A DNA stretch of 64,000 bases from Natrinema amylolyticus_A (GTDB lineage Archaea; Halobacteriota; Halobacteria; Halobacteriales; Natrialbaceae): positions 1 through 64,000 of the forward strand of contig NZ_JBHUDI010000006.1 of the NCBI RefSeq assembly GCF_042678045.1. The letters are read 5' to 3'. How positions within the stretch are numbered: position 1 is the first letter of the stretch; the number at the start of each line of letters is the position of its first letter. The translations under genes were made by a program, and so were the position numbers. The notes under the pieces are model-generated. The model searched no databases. It worked only from the letters and a program-made list of their open reading frames with translations, and was not told the DNA's origin. Positions 26,425 through 34,516 of this stretch are shown here, one piece after another.

Positions 26425-26889
26425 CTACTCGATGTCGATCGAGTGTGCCTCCTCGCTGGGCTCGCGCTTTGGGAGCCGGACCGTCAGGATGCCGTTGTTG
26501 ACGCTGGCCTGCACCGCGTCCTTGTCGACCGGTTCCGGCAACCGAATCTGCCGGCTGAACGACTGTGCCTTCCGCTCACGCCGGAGGTAGGTCTCGTCCT
26601 CGCCGCCGACCTCCTCGGTTCGCTCTCGCGTGCCCGAGATCGCCAGCGTCTCCCCGGTGAGTCGTAACTCGAGGTCGTCGCTCTCGTAACCGGGGACGTC
26701 GACGGTGACGACGAACTCGTCGTCCTCGTCCGCAAGGTCGAGTTGCATCTCCGAGCCGCTCGTCGAGAGGTCGAGTCGACTCCGGTTGTCCAGTTGCGTC
26801 TCCCACGATTTGGTGGCCGTCTCTATCTGGCGATTCAGTCGGTCGAGCAGTTCTTCGATGCCGTCGAACGGGCGGGGTCGATCTGCCAT
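26425..26889 (-). CDS. Hsp20/alpha-crystallin family chaperone
   Basis: A 154-residue small heat-shock protein. The alpha-crystallin domain runs from about residue 50 (DEFVVTVDVPGYESDDLELRL) to 140, with ERKAQSFSRQIRLPEPVD and ASVNNGILTVRLPKRE as its typical strands. It binds unfolding proteins. ATG 26889 is preferred to the one at 26904 because AGGTGA, a good ribosome binding site, lies 4 bp before it, which is unusual in this mostly leaderless genome. The C-terminal HSIDIE resembles the IxI tail motif. Confidence 0.92.
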   Translation of the reverse strand: MADRPRPFDGIEELLDRLNRQIETATKSWETQLDNRSRLDLSTSGSEMQLDLADEDDEFVVTVDVPGYESDDLELRLTGETLAISGTRERTEEVGGEDETYLRRERKAQSFSRQIRLPEPVDKDAVQASVNNGILTVRLPKREPSEEAHSIDIE

Positions 26890-27041
26890 GGTCTCACCTG
26901 GCATAGTAGGTGGCCGAGCGCGAAAAAAGCCACCCCCACCAGCGAAGACGATCGCTAGTTTCGATATGTTGTCGCGGCGACTTGCGGCAGAACCGGCGGG
27001 TGGGGCTGGTCGTTTTCAGGCTGCGCAGTGTAGCACTGACT

Positions 27042-27731
27042 ATGACGGATGCACTGTTCGTTGTCAGCGAGGAAGGCTACTGGGGCGAAGAATGCGTCGA
27101 GCCACTCGAGACGCTCTCGGATGCGGGCGTCGAGATTACGGTCGCGACGCCCTCGGGCAGCCCGCCGGTGATCGACGAGCGCTCGATCGATCCCGACGAG
27201 GTCGGTGAAGAGACCGCCGAACACGTCCGGGAGGTCCACGAGACCGACGAGCGACTGAACGATCCGATCTCGGTCGCACAGGCCGACGCCGAGGGGTACG
27301 ACACCGTCGTCTTCCCCGGCGGCCACGGCACCGAGTGGGACATCAACCAGGACACACACGCCCGGGAACTCCTCCGTGACATCGTCGAGGGCGACGGCAA
27401 GGCGCTGGTCGTCTGTCACGCCGTCGGCATGCTCGCGTTCGCCCGCGACAGCCACGGCGCGTTCATCGTCAACGGCCGCGACGTGACCGGCTTCCCCAAC
27501 GAGTGGGAGGAGGGTATCGTCGACGAGGCCGATCGGATGCCCGACGGCCGCAAACTTCCCTACTGGGTCGAAGACGAGGTGAAAACGGCCGGCGGCAACT
27601 GGGACGCCGAACTCGACCAGGAGACCAGCGTCACCGTCGACGGCGACCTCATCACCGGCCGCGGCCCCGGCTCCTCGCATGTGGCCGCCAAAACCTTGCT
27701 CGAGGAACTGGACGTCGAACTCGAAGCCTGA
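27042..27731 (+). CDS. DJ-1/PfpI (Hsp31-like) family protein
   Basis: A 229-residue class I glutamine amidotransferase-like protein. The nucleophile elbow ALVVCHAVGMLAF carries the reactive cysteine at about residue 127, with VVFPGGHGTEWD upstream and LITGRGPGSSHVAAKTLLEEL near the end. The insertion ERSIDPDEVGEETAEHV and the order of motifs fit the Hsp31/YhbO-like group, which act as glyoxalase III or deglycase/chaperones. Which of these applies here is not decided by sequence. ATG 27042 gives the start MTDALFVVSEEGYWGEE. Confidence 0.87.
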   Translation: MTDALFVVSEEGYWGEECVEPLETLSDAGVEITVATPSGSPPVIDERSIDPDEVGEETAEHVREVHETDERLNDPISVAQADAEGYDTVVFPGGHGTEWDINQDTHARELLRDIVEGDGKALVVCHAVGMLAFARDSHGAFIVNGRDVTGFPNEWEEGIVDEADRMPDGRKLPYWVEDEVKTAGGNWDAELDQETSVTVDGDLITGRGPGSSHVAAKTLLEELDVELEA

Positions 27732-27875
27732 TCGGACCCACCTGACATCTGTTTTCCGCGATATTCGCCGTGAGCTGTCGGCGTCGGACCGGACACTGAC
27801 TGGTGACTCGGGATGGAGTGAACCGACCGGGTCTCGGACGGAGGCAGTTATCAGCGCCGGTTCCCTCACACATCC

Positions 27876-28053
27876 GTGGATCCCGCCCGATCGAATACGT
27901 CCGAACTGGCCGGTTCGATGCGGAGCCGCAGCTACCGGATCACCGTCGACGAGGGCCGGAGAGTCATCTTTCGCGCTCAGTGTCGAACGCGTCGACAGCG
28001 AGGACGCGTGGCTCAGGTCTGATACCGTCGTCACCCTCGAAGACCTGCGGTAA
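27876..28053 (+). pseudogene. small haloarchaeal gene broken by a one-base frameshift
   Basis: Starting at GTG 27876 (or ATG 27918) the frame reads SYRITVDEGRRVIFRAQ and then runs into a stop. From about 27981 a different frame continues with VERVDSEDAWLRSDTVVTLEDLR and a stop at 28051-28053. Removing one base of TGT at 27981-27983 would join them into a 59-residue acidic protein with a composition normal for this genome. The rest of the 415 bp gap between the DJ-1 and M14 genes shows nothing else. It may be a real mutation or an assembly error. Confidence 0.4.
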
Positions 28054-28146
28054 GCGACGACCATCCGACTCCGACTCGGGCTCGTGTCGACCCGTTTGCG
28101 TCACGAATGGGAAGGAGCTTTAGGCCATCCGTTCATCTCCCATCCG

Positions 28147-28959
28147 ATGAGACGTCGGACGTTTCTGGCCGGCGGCGGGAGCGTGCTTGCTGGCACAATC
28201 ATATCAGGCTTCGTGAGTCAACCGTCGAGCAACAAGCGTCTACTCGAGGCGGCTCGCGAACCGACCGACGCCGGCGAAGCCGGTACGAGCACGGAGATGG
28301 TCCTTCCTGGAACCAACCACGAGACGCCGCTATACGAGATCGACGCGCCGAACGACGGGCCGACGGCAATGGTGTTTGGCGGCGTCCACGGCGACGAACG
28401 AAGCGGGATCGAGGCCGCCCGCGAGATCACCGACTGGCAGCCCGACGCGGGGACGCTCGTCGTCGTTCCCGAGACCAATCGCGTAGCCGTCGAGAACCGC
28501 GAACGTGAGGGAGTTGCTGGTGACCTGAATCGGAACTTTCTGGCCAATCGCGAGCCACAGAGCGAACTCGCAAACGGTATCTGGGACGCCGTCGAGGACC
28601 ACGAGCCAGACGTCGTACTCGACCTCCATCGGTCGCTCGGAATCTACGGCTTCCATCGGGAGTTCGTCGGACAAGCGATCTTTCACTCGCCGGATGCCCA
28701 CGGCGAGCGGCTCGCCGACCGGCTCAACGAGGACACCGTCCCGTGGTACCTGCCGTTCCACACGTTTCGGTCCGAAGAGAGCTCCCTCACTGGGCCATTG
28801 CTCTTCCAGCACGCCGCACGTGAGCTCGGGGCCAGCACCTACATCTTCGAGACCACCGAGTTCCTGCTCGACCGATCCACGAGAGTCGAACTGACGCGAG
28901 TGGCAGCCGCACACGTCCTCGAGCTGCACGGCCTGCTCGAGGTTGGAGGTGACGCATGA
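28147..28959 (+). CDS. secreted M14-family deacylase/carboxypeptidase-like protein
   Basis: A 270-residue zinc hydrolase of the succinylglutamate desuccinylase/aspartoacylase (M14) group. It begins with a Tat-type signal (MRRRTFLAGGGSVLAG). His81 and Glu84 in GGVHGDERSG and the later His in LDLHRSLGIYGF are the zinc ligands; ETNRVAVENR and LNRNF bind the substrate carboxylate; FETTEFL near 241 supplies a candidate catalytic Glu. Export suggests an extracellular peptide or amide substrate. The next gene overlaps it (ATGA), indicating a two-gene operon. Confidence 0.82.
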   Translation: MRRRTFLAGGGSVLAGTIISGFVSQPSSNKRLLEAAREPTDAGEAGTSTEMVLPGTNHETPLYEIDAPNDGPTAMVFGGVHGDERSGIEAAREITDWQPDAGTLVVVPETNRVAVENREREGVAGDLNRNFLANREPQSELANGIWDAVEDHEPDVVLDLHRSLGIYGFHREFVGQAIFHSPDAHGERLADRLNEDTVPWYLPFHTFRSEESSLTGPLLFQHAARELGASTYIFETTEFLLDRSTRVELTRVAAAHVLELHGLLEVGGDA

Positions 28960-29279
28960 CCGACGGCAGTGGGCACACGGCTCTAGACAGTGAGCGCGGC
29001 AGTCGGCTACCCGTGTCGCTCCGACGGGTCGCGACGAGCCCGGCGACGCTTGCTACCTTCCTGTTACTGGTCGTTCCGTTCGGACTGGGCTGGTTCGAGA
29101 CGCGACTCTTCTCGCCGCTTGCACTACCCGGCTACCTGGTTTATACCATCGGAACAGCGTTTGGTAACGCCATCGCGCCGCGCTTTGAATTCTGGATCTA
29201 CTGGGTGCCGTTCCTCGTCGGTACCGCCGGCATCGCCGCCGTCGTCGGCTCCGGCTATGAATGGTGGCGTGAGCGATAG
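28956..29279 (+). CDS. small membrane protein co-transcribed with the deacylase
   Basis: A 107-residue protein with three hydrophobic segments (about 29-45, 52-67, 79-98) and an Arg-rich C-terminus. Its ATG overlaps the stop of the M14 deacylase by 4 bp. I do not recognise the family. It might anchor or assist the exported deacylase; this is inferred only from the operon. Confidence 0.7.
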   Translation: MTDGSGHTALDSERGSRLPVSLRRVATSPATLATFLLLVVPFGLGWFETRLFSPLALPGYLVYTIGTAFGNAIAPRFEFWIYWVPFLVGTAGIAAVVGSGYEWWRER

Positions 29280-29353
29280 GAATAGTGACTCGCGCAAGCG
29301 GCTGCACCAGCACGGTAACCCGACCACGATCGATGGAGGATCGCACGTAAATC

Positions 29354-29376
29354 GCCTCGGGATCAAGCCCCGAGGC
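29354..29376 (-). ncRNA. IS605/TnpB right-end hairpin (possible omega-RNA scaffold remnant)
   Basis: On the minus strand, 20 bp after the tnpB remnant stop, GCCTCGGG and CCCGAGGC form an 8 bp stem with loop GCTTGAT. In TnpB systems this position, the end of tnpB plus the right-end hairpin, encodes the guide-RNA scaffold, and the DNA just past the element (here below 29354) would be the guide. The element is decayed, so transcription is uncertain. Confidence 0.4.
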
Positions 29377-29395
29377 TTTCGCGTGGACTCCCGTT

Positions 29396-29758
29396 CTATG
29401 CCTCAGTAGAGGCAGGGGGCACGTACTCCCCGCTCACGTTCAGCGTCCCGCGATTCAAGCGCACATCTACGAGTGTGCCTCCGTCGCCTGCATTTTGCCG
29501 ACGACGGAGATACTGCAAACCGATGTTCTTCGCAGCATTGTAATCCGCGTGGTTCTCGTATCCGCACTGCTGACACTCGAACGACTCTTGGTGGCGATTG
29601 TCGTCGTGGGTAAACCCACACGTTGAGCAACGTTTCGACGTATTTCGAGGGTCAACCTGCACGGCTTCAACACCGTGTTCTTCGGGTCGGTCAGCCATCG
29701 TAGCGTGGTTTGTGTCATCTGGTGTCGGCTTCCTCCCTGACCTCAAGGGTCGGGGCAT
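29396..29758 (-). pseudogene. truncated tnpB (IS200/IS605 family) C-terminal fragment
   Basis: Only the last 100 or so residues of a TnpB nuclease remain, reading from MADRPEEHGVEAVQVDP (ATG 29698). The zinc-ribbon CSTCGFTHDDNRH...CQQCGYENHADYNAAKNIGLQYL and the final catalytic aspartate in HADYNAAKN are intact. The RuvC-I and RuvC-II parts (over 250 residues) are absent, so it cannot be an active nuclease. The upstream part of the frame comes from unrelated DNA with its own hairpin (CCCTGACC...GGGTCGGGG, 29735-29755). It is the relic of an insertion. Confidence 0.8.
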
Positions 29759-29843
29759 CCGCCTCGTACCGCCTGTGAAGTCCCGCGGTATACCGTTGCA
29801 ACGAATCAGTCCCTTTTTACACGCCGACGGGGAAGAATCGGCT

Positions 29844-30044
29844 ATGAGCTTCGAGAAAGACGACCAGGTAGTTCTTAACGACGAGCACAGCGAGTTCGAC
29901 GGCGAGACCGGTACCGTGACTCAGACGATGGAGTCGATGTTCGGCGACGTCACCTACACCATCAGCTTCGAGGATGGGCAGGAAACCGGCGTTCCCGAGG
30001 ACGATCTCGAGGCAGCCGACGACACCGACGCCGACGACGAATAA
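29844..30044 (+). CDS. small acidic beta-barrel protein
   Basis: A 66-residue, strongly acidic protein. MSFEKDDQVVLNDEHSEFDG...GTVTQTMESMFGDVTYTISFEDGQETGVPEDDLE has the alternating pattern of an SH3/KOW-like barrel. Similar short proteins are common in haloarchaea, but no function is known. A CTTTTTACACG TATA-like element lies about 28 bp before ATG 29844, consistent with a leaderless message. Confidence 0.7.
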   Translation: MSFEKDDQVVLNDEHSEFDGETGTVTQTMESMFGDVTYTISFEDGQETGVPEDDLEAADDTDADDE

Positions 30045-30111
30045 GACCGATTGCGGGCGACCGCGCTCGCTCGAGCCCCGCGAACTAGCCATACTGGAAT
30101 TCGACCCGCAG

Positions 30112-30561
30112 ATGCCACAGATCCCGCTTCACTACGTCGATTTACGAACGTTCTGCTACGCCACCGAGGACGAGAAACGCGTCGAGGAAGCTCTGCGAAC
30201 CTTCCTCCCCGACCGTGACGACGAGCCGTTCGAGCTCGAGCGCACCGAGAGCGAGGGCCACTACGGCGACCGCATCCTCGTGCTCTCGGCCCGCGTCGAA
30301 AACGCCGACGACGTCCGGTACGTCCTCTCGCGACTGGCCGACCTCGAGTCCTTCGACGACCTGATCGACGAACTCGACGAGCGGGTTACCGAGAACACCG
30401 AACTGTTCCTTCGCCTCGACAAACAGGCTGCCTTCGAGGGTGACGTCCGCCTCGGCGACGGGATCACCTTCCGCGGAAAAGTCGAGGCCTACCCCGCCAA
30501 GAAGGAAAAGGCAGTCGAGAACGCCGAAGAAGTTCTCGAGCGACTGCGCGACGAACACTAA
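30112..30561 (+). CDS. RNA-binding protein of COG1325 (exosome-associated, dsRBD-like fold)
   Basis: A 149-residue protein starting MPQIPLHYVDLRTFCYATEDEKRVEEAL, with LERTESEGHYGDRILVLSARVENADDVRYVLSRL in the middle and LRLDKQAAFEGDVRLGDGITFRGKVEAYP near the end. This matches COG1325, predicted RNA-binding proteins encoded near exosome and ribosome genes in many archaea. The 3' end is followed 15 bp later by family B repeat B1. Confidence 0.8.
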   Translation: MPQIPLHYVDLRTFCYATEDEKRVEEALRTFLPDRDDEPFELERTESEGHYGDRILVLSARVENADDVRYVLSRLADLESFDDLIDELDERVTENTELFLRLDKQAAFEGDVRLGDGITFRGKVEAYPAKKEKAVENAEEVLERLRDEH

Positions 30562-30576
30562 TCTGTCCTCGGCTGA

Positions 30577-30683
30577 TACTGCCGGACAGAACGACGTGAA
30601 GCCGGTCGCGAATTCGCGGCCGTCGCGCGTGGAGACGGCCGCACGTATGCGACTAGCTTCGTCTTGACTGCTGTCCAGTAGTA
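30577..30683. repeat. family B palindromic repeat, copy B1
   Basis: A 107 bp element with imperfect inverted ends TACTGCCGGACAG and CTGTCCAGTAGTA and a second inner palindrome around GGCCGTC/GACGGCC. Its first 28 bp are identical to B2 (37871), but its core arm at 30598-30624 is identical to the reverse complement of the opposite arm of B2 (37928-37954). Confidence 0.85.
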
Positions 30684-30817
30684 TGACTGCCGATTGCTGT
30701 CCCTGCTGGCGAGCAGCGACAGCTATCCGTGCCACCGACTGTCACTGTACACCCGATCACGTCGCCGACCTGCTGGCGCTGATGAAAGCCCGCTGGCTCG
30801 CCGGCTGGTGCCAGTGA
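30683..30817 (+). CDS. possible cysteine-rich 44-residue protein
   Basis: An open frame MTADCCPCWRAATAIRATDC... with six cysteines and three tryptophans in 44 residues, of which CCPC and CHC could bind a metal. Its ATG is formed by the last base of repeat B1. It could be a small zinc-finger protein, of which haloarchaea have many, or chance. There is no clear promoter. The rest of this 358 bp gap holds repeat B1 and the TetR promoter and operator. Confidence 0.3.
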   Translation: MTADCCPCWRAATAIRATDCHCTPDHVADLLALMKARWLAGWCQ

Positions 30818-30870
30818 CGATAGCCCACATTCCGGCCGTGTGTGAACCGCAATCGATCGACGACGAGGGC

Positions 30871-30894
30871 GACGCCCTTTTGACTGGCCAGTCA
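30871..30894 (+). promoter_or_regulatory. promoter with palindromic operator for the tetR-MATE operon
   Basis: TGACTGGCCAGTCA (30881-30894) is a perfect 14 bp palindrome beginning at the T-rich CCTTTTGA that is the probable TATA region, about 26-40 bp before the tetR start. A repressor dimer bound here would block TBP/TFB. The position implies autoregulation of the TetR-type protein together with its MATE exporter. Confidence 0.65.
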
Positions 30895-30919
30895 GTAAGT
30901 TCGTGTAGAGCCCTTCTGA

Positions 30920-31558
30920 ATGACGGACGAGACGATCGACGATCTGATGGAGGCGACGTATTGCGCCCTCTGTAAACACGGGTACGCGGAGCTGACGATG
31001 CAGGATATTGCCGCGGAATCGACCAAGAGCAAGGGCACCCTCCACTACCATTTCGACAGCAAACAGGACCTCCTCGAGTCGTTTCTAGAATACTTGCTGA
31101 ACGAGTTCGAGGCACGGACCGAAACCGTGCCCGGTGAAACGCCGGCCGAGCAGCTCCACGAGTTCGTCGACGAGCTGTTGACGCCGTCGGACGACTCCAC
31201 CGAGGAATTCCGGACGGCGATCCTCGAGATCAAGGCTCAGTCGCCGTACAACGAGGCCTACCGGGAGCGACTGCGCGAGTTCGATACACTCCTCCAGCAG
31301 CGGATCGCGGCCCTCGTGGCCGAGGGCCTCGAGACGGGCGCGTTCCACGCGGATGTCGATCCGGAGGCGACGGCGGACTTCCTCGTCACACTGTTTCATG
31401 GCGCACAGACGCGCGCGACGGCAGTCGATCGACCGCCCGAACGGACCCGCCAGTACGTCCACGAGTACATCGACGAAATCTTGCAGCCGGCGGCAACGAG
31501 TGGGGATGACGTTCCACCGACGACCGACGGGACCGGAGGCGGGGAGGCCAACGGATGA
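30920..31558 (+). CDS. TetR family transcriptional repressor
   Basis: A 212-residue regulator. The N-terminal DNA-binding helix-turn-helix is ATYCALCKHGYAELTMQDIAAESTKSKGTLHYHFDSKQDLL (about 11-51), typical of TetR/BetI. The C-terminal ligand domain ends in a polar tail. It sits directly upstream of a MATE exporter with a 4 bp overlap and downstream of a palindromic operator. The likely job is to sense the exported compound and release its own operon. The ligand is unknown. Confidence 0.9.
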   Translation: MTDETIDDLMEATYCALCKHGYAELTMQDIAAESTKSKGTLHYHFDSKQDLLESFLEYLLNEFEARTETVPGETPAEQLHEFVDELLTPSDDSTEEFRTAILEIKAQSPYNEAYRERLREFDTLLQQRIAALVAEGLETGAFHADVDPEATADFLVTLFHGAQTRATAVDRPPERTRQYVHEYIDEILQPAATSGDDVPPTTDGTGGGEANG

Positions 31559-33009
31559 GCCTCCTCGATCGACTCTCCGGGCTGTTCAAGGGCCGCGACG
31601 AGTTCGATCTGACCTCCGGTGACATCGCAGGGCCGCTGTTCTACCTGTCGCTGCCGATCATCGTGACGAACCTGTTGCAGACCGCCTACAACCTCATCGA
31701 CACGTTCTGGCTCGGCCAGTACAGCACCGAGGCGCTGGCGGCGATCAGCTTCGCGTTCCCGATGGTCTTCTTGCTGATCTCGGTCGGTATGGGACTGTCA
31801 GTTGCCGGGAGCGTCCTCGTCGCACAGCACATCGGGGCGGACGAGGAGTCGAAAGCGGAGTACGCCGCCTCCCAGACCGTTGCACTGTCACTGCTCGGTG
31901 CGATGCTCCTCGGAGTCGTCGGCTACGGTATCGTCAACGACCTGCTCGGGCTGCTGGGCGCATCGGCCGACGTGTTGCCGCTCGCGACCGACTACATGCA
32001 GGTCATCTCGCTCGGGATGCCGTTTATGTTCGGCTTCTTCGTCTTCATCGCGCTGATGCGGGGGTACGGAGACACGATCACGCCGATGTTGGTCATGTTC
32101 GGCTCGGTCCTGCTCAACGTCGTTCTCGACCCCTTCCTGATCTTCGGCTGGGGGCCGTTTCCGAGACTCGGAATCGAGGGGGCAGCGATCGCGACGGTCT
32201 TCTCCCGTGCTCTCGCGCTCATCGTCGGCCTCGCGATCATGTTTCAGGATGCGAGAGGTGTTCGGATTCGGCTCCGACAGATGCGGCCGGACCTCTCCTT
32301 TGCGAAGAAACTCGTCAGCATCGGATTCCCGGCGTCGATCGAGGGAATGGGCCGTGCGCTGTCGATCAACCTACTGTTGGTGATCGTCGGGCTGTTTCCC
32401 ACCTACGTCGTCGCCGCCTACGGGATCGGGACGCGCGTCTTCTCGGTCATCTTCCTCCCGGCGATCGCGGTCGCCCGCGGCGTCGAGACGATGACCGGCC
32501 AGAACGTCGGGGCTGACAAGCCAGACCGTGCGGAGGCTGCCGCGAACTTCGCCGCCCGCACCATGTTCGTCGTCCTCGGTGCACTCGGCGTCGTGGCGTG
32601 GCTCGGCGCGGAACCGATCACCGCCGCGTTCACCGACGATCAGCGGGTCATCGACGTCGGCGTGACGTTCCTCCGGTACGTCGCCCCCTCATTCGGCTTC
32701 ATCGGCGTCATGCGCGCCTACAACGGCAGCTTCCGCGGGACCGGCAAGACGCTGACTGCGGCGGCGATCGTCCTCGTGACCTACGCGCTGGTTCGACTGC
32801 CGATCGCCTACGGCCTCTCGCAGGCGATCGACTACCGCGGGATCTGGATCGCGTTCGCCGTCTCGAACGCCTTCGGTGCCATGCTCGCCTACGCCTGGTA
32901 CCGCAGAGGCACCTGGCGGGAAGCCGACGTGACCGGCCAGCCGGCAGGGTCCGCGCTGGGTGACGACCTCGAGGCCGGCAGCGACCTCGAGACCAGTCCG
33001 AACGACTGA
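31555..33009 (+). CDS. MATE family efflux transporter
   Basis: A 484-residue membrane protein with 12 predicted helices in two MatE halves. LFYLSLPIIVTNLLQTAYNLIDTFWLG opens the first half and LVSIGFPASIEGMGRALSINLLL the second; both match NorM/DinF-like cation-coupled multidrug exporters. The hydrophilic C-terminus (about 30 residues) is acidic, as usual in halophiles. It overlaps tetR (ATGA), so expression should follow the repressor. Its TGA stop merges with family A repeat A4. Confidence 0.92.
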   Translation: MSLLDRLSGLFKGRDEFDLTSGDIAGPLFYLSLPIIVTNLLQTAYNLIDTFWLGQYSTEALAAISFAFPMVFLLISVGMGLSVAGSVLVAQHIGADEESKAEYAASQTVALSLLGAMLLGVVGYGIVNDLLGLLGASADVLPLATDYMQVISLGMPFMFGFFVFIALMRGYGDTITPMLVMFGSVLLNVVLDPFLIFGWGPFPRLGIEGAAIATVFSRALALIVGLAIMFQDARGVRIRLRQMRPDLSFAKKLVSIGFPASIEGMGRALSINLLLVIVGLFPTYVVAAYGIGTRVFSVIFLPAIAVARGVETMTGQNVGADKPDRAEAAANFAARTMFVVLGALGVVAWLGAEPITAAFTDDQRVIDVGVTFLRYVAPSFGFIGVMRAYNGSFRGTGKTLTAAAIVLVTYALVRLPIAYGLSQAIDYRGIWIAFAVSNAFGAMLAYAWYRRGTWREADVTGQPAGSALGDDLEAGSDLETSPND

Positions 33010-33090
33010 TACGGACTCCTCTCAGTGGGTTCCGGCGCACCCGCGACCCGTCCTGCGGGCGCGACGGGAACCAGTGATAGCAGACCGTAT
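33009..33090. repeat. family A extragenic palindrome, copy A4
   Basis: An 82 bp element from ATACGGACTCCTCTCAG to GATAGCAGACCGTAT, inner arms CCGGCGCACCCGC and GCGGGCGCGACGG. It begins within the TGA stop of the MATE gene and lies upstream of the antiporter gene. The inner right arm has drifted from perfect complementarity. Confidence 0.85.
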
Positions 33091-33211
33091 GAGACGGGCT
33101 GCTGGCACGAGTTTCACGCCGGTCCAGTAAAGTACCTGTGTGTCGTCCGATTTGATCGAGCCGAGTGTGATGAAACGGCCAGCAGCCATAGCCACCACGG
33201 TGGTGTAACCG

Positions 33212-34450
33212 ATGGTCGAGACAGTCAGCATCGACCTGCTGAGTCTGCTACTCGTCCTGACGGTCGCGTGGGTGTTCGGCGCGCTCGCCGAGCGATTCGG
33301 CTACCCGACGATGATGGGCGAGCTGTTCGCCGGCATCGCGTTCGGCCCGGCGCTGCTCGGCGTGTTACACCCCTCGGAACTGCTCTCGGTCCTGTCCGAG
33401 CTCGGCGTGTTTCTCCTGATGGTCTACGTCGGTATGGAGGTCGACCTCCGTGAACTGTTCGAACTCGGTCCTCAGTCGCTGCTGATCGCCTTCGGGGCCT
33501 TCGTCATCCCGTTCGGCATGGGCTATGCGGCCGGCGTCTGGCTCGGCGTCTCCGCCGGCGCGGCGCTGTTTCTCGGGCTCGCGATGGCCGCCACGTCGCT
33601 AGCCACGAAATCACGCATTCTCGCGGATCTCGACCTGCTTGAGACGCGGATCGCGAACGTGCTCCTCGGCGGCGCGCTCGCCTCGGACGTGGGGGTGCTT
33701 ATCGTGTTCGCCGGCATCGACAGCTACGTGACGGCGGGGGCGCTCGATCCGACCGAACTCGGTACGATCATCCTGCAAGCGATCGGTTTCTTCGCGGTGA
33801 CGCTCCTCCTGGGCTATCGGTTCCTCCCACTCGCGTGGCAATACATCGAGCGTCAGCGCGAGCGATACGGCTTCGTCGATCGGACGACTGCCTTTACCTT
33901 CGCCCTGCTCGTCTCCCTGCTGTTCGCCCAGCTTGCGACGCTCGCGGAGTTACACATGATCATCGGCGGGTTCATGGCCGGGATGTTCCTCCGCCAATCA
34001 GACGTCGAACCCGGACTCTACGAACACATCCACGTGGTCATCTACGACCTCGCGATGGGGCTGTTCGCACCCGTCTTCTTCGTCACGGTCGGCTTCCAGA
34101 TCACGTTCGACGTCTTTTCCGACAGCATCGGCGTGCTCGTCGGACTCGTCGTCATCGCCTTCCTCGGCAAGATCATCGGTTCCTGGCTGTTCTCGCTACC
34201 GACATCGCTGACCTCACGCGAGGGGCTGGTCGTCGGCTTCGGGATGAACGGCCGTGGCACCGTCGAGATCATCATTGCTGAGGTCGCCTTTCGCGCCGGC
34301 GTCATCGACCAGTCGCTGTTCTCGATCCTCGTCTTCATCGCGGTCTTTACGACCGCACTCGTCCCCGTCACCGTCACCTGGGGGGTTCGCCTGCTCGAGA
34401 ACGCGGACGAACTCGTCTACGTCGATTCGATGACGCCGCTCGAGGATTGA
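33212..34450 (+). CDS. CPA2-type cation:proton antiporter
   Basis: A 412-residue membrane protein with about 12-13 helices, from the KefB/NapA-like monovalent cation:proton antiporter-2 family. FGYPTMMGELFAGIAFGPALLG is the signature of helices 1-2, LGVFLLMVYVGMEVDLREL of helix 3, and LLGGALASDVGVLIVFA contains the transport-site aspartate of helix 5. There is no C-terminal TrkA-N or USP domain. It probably exchanges Na+ or K+ for protons in pH and salt homeostasis. Confidence 0.88.
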   Translation: MVETVSIDLLSLLLVLTVAWVFGALAERFGYPTMMGELFAGIAFGPALLGVLHPSELLSVLSELGVFLLMVYVGMEVDLRELFELGPQSLLIAFGAFVIPFGMGYAAGVWLGVSAGAALFLGLAMAATSLATKSRILADLDLLETRIANVLLGGALASDVGVLIVFAGIDSYVTAGALDPTELGTIILQAIGFFAVTLLLGYRFLPLAWQYIERQRERYGFVDRTTAFTFALLVSLLFAQLATLAELHMIIGGFMAGMFLRQSDVEPGLYEHIHVVIYDLAMGLFAPVFFVTVGFQITFDVFSDSIGVLVGLVVIAFLGKIIGSWLFSLPTSLTSREGLVVGFGMNGRGTVEIIIAEVAFRAGVIDQSLFSILVFIAVFTTALVPVTVTWGVRLLENADELVYVDSMTPLED

Positions 34451-34516
34451 CCCTGGCGCTCACGTCGGCGACGCTCGAGCGGGGCGTTTTTGCCGCCTGC
34501 CACAGCAGATAGGGGT

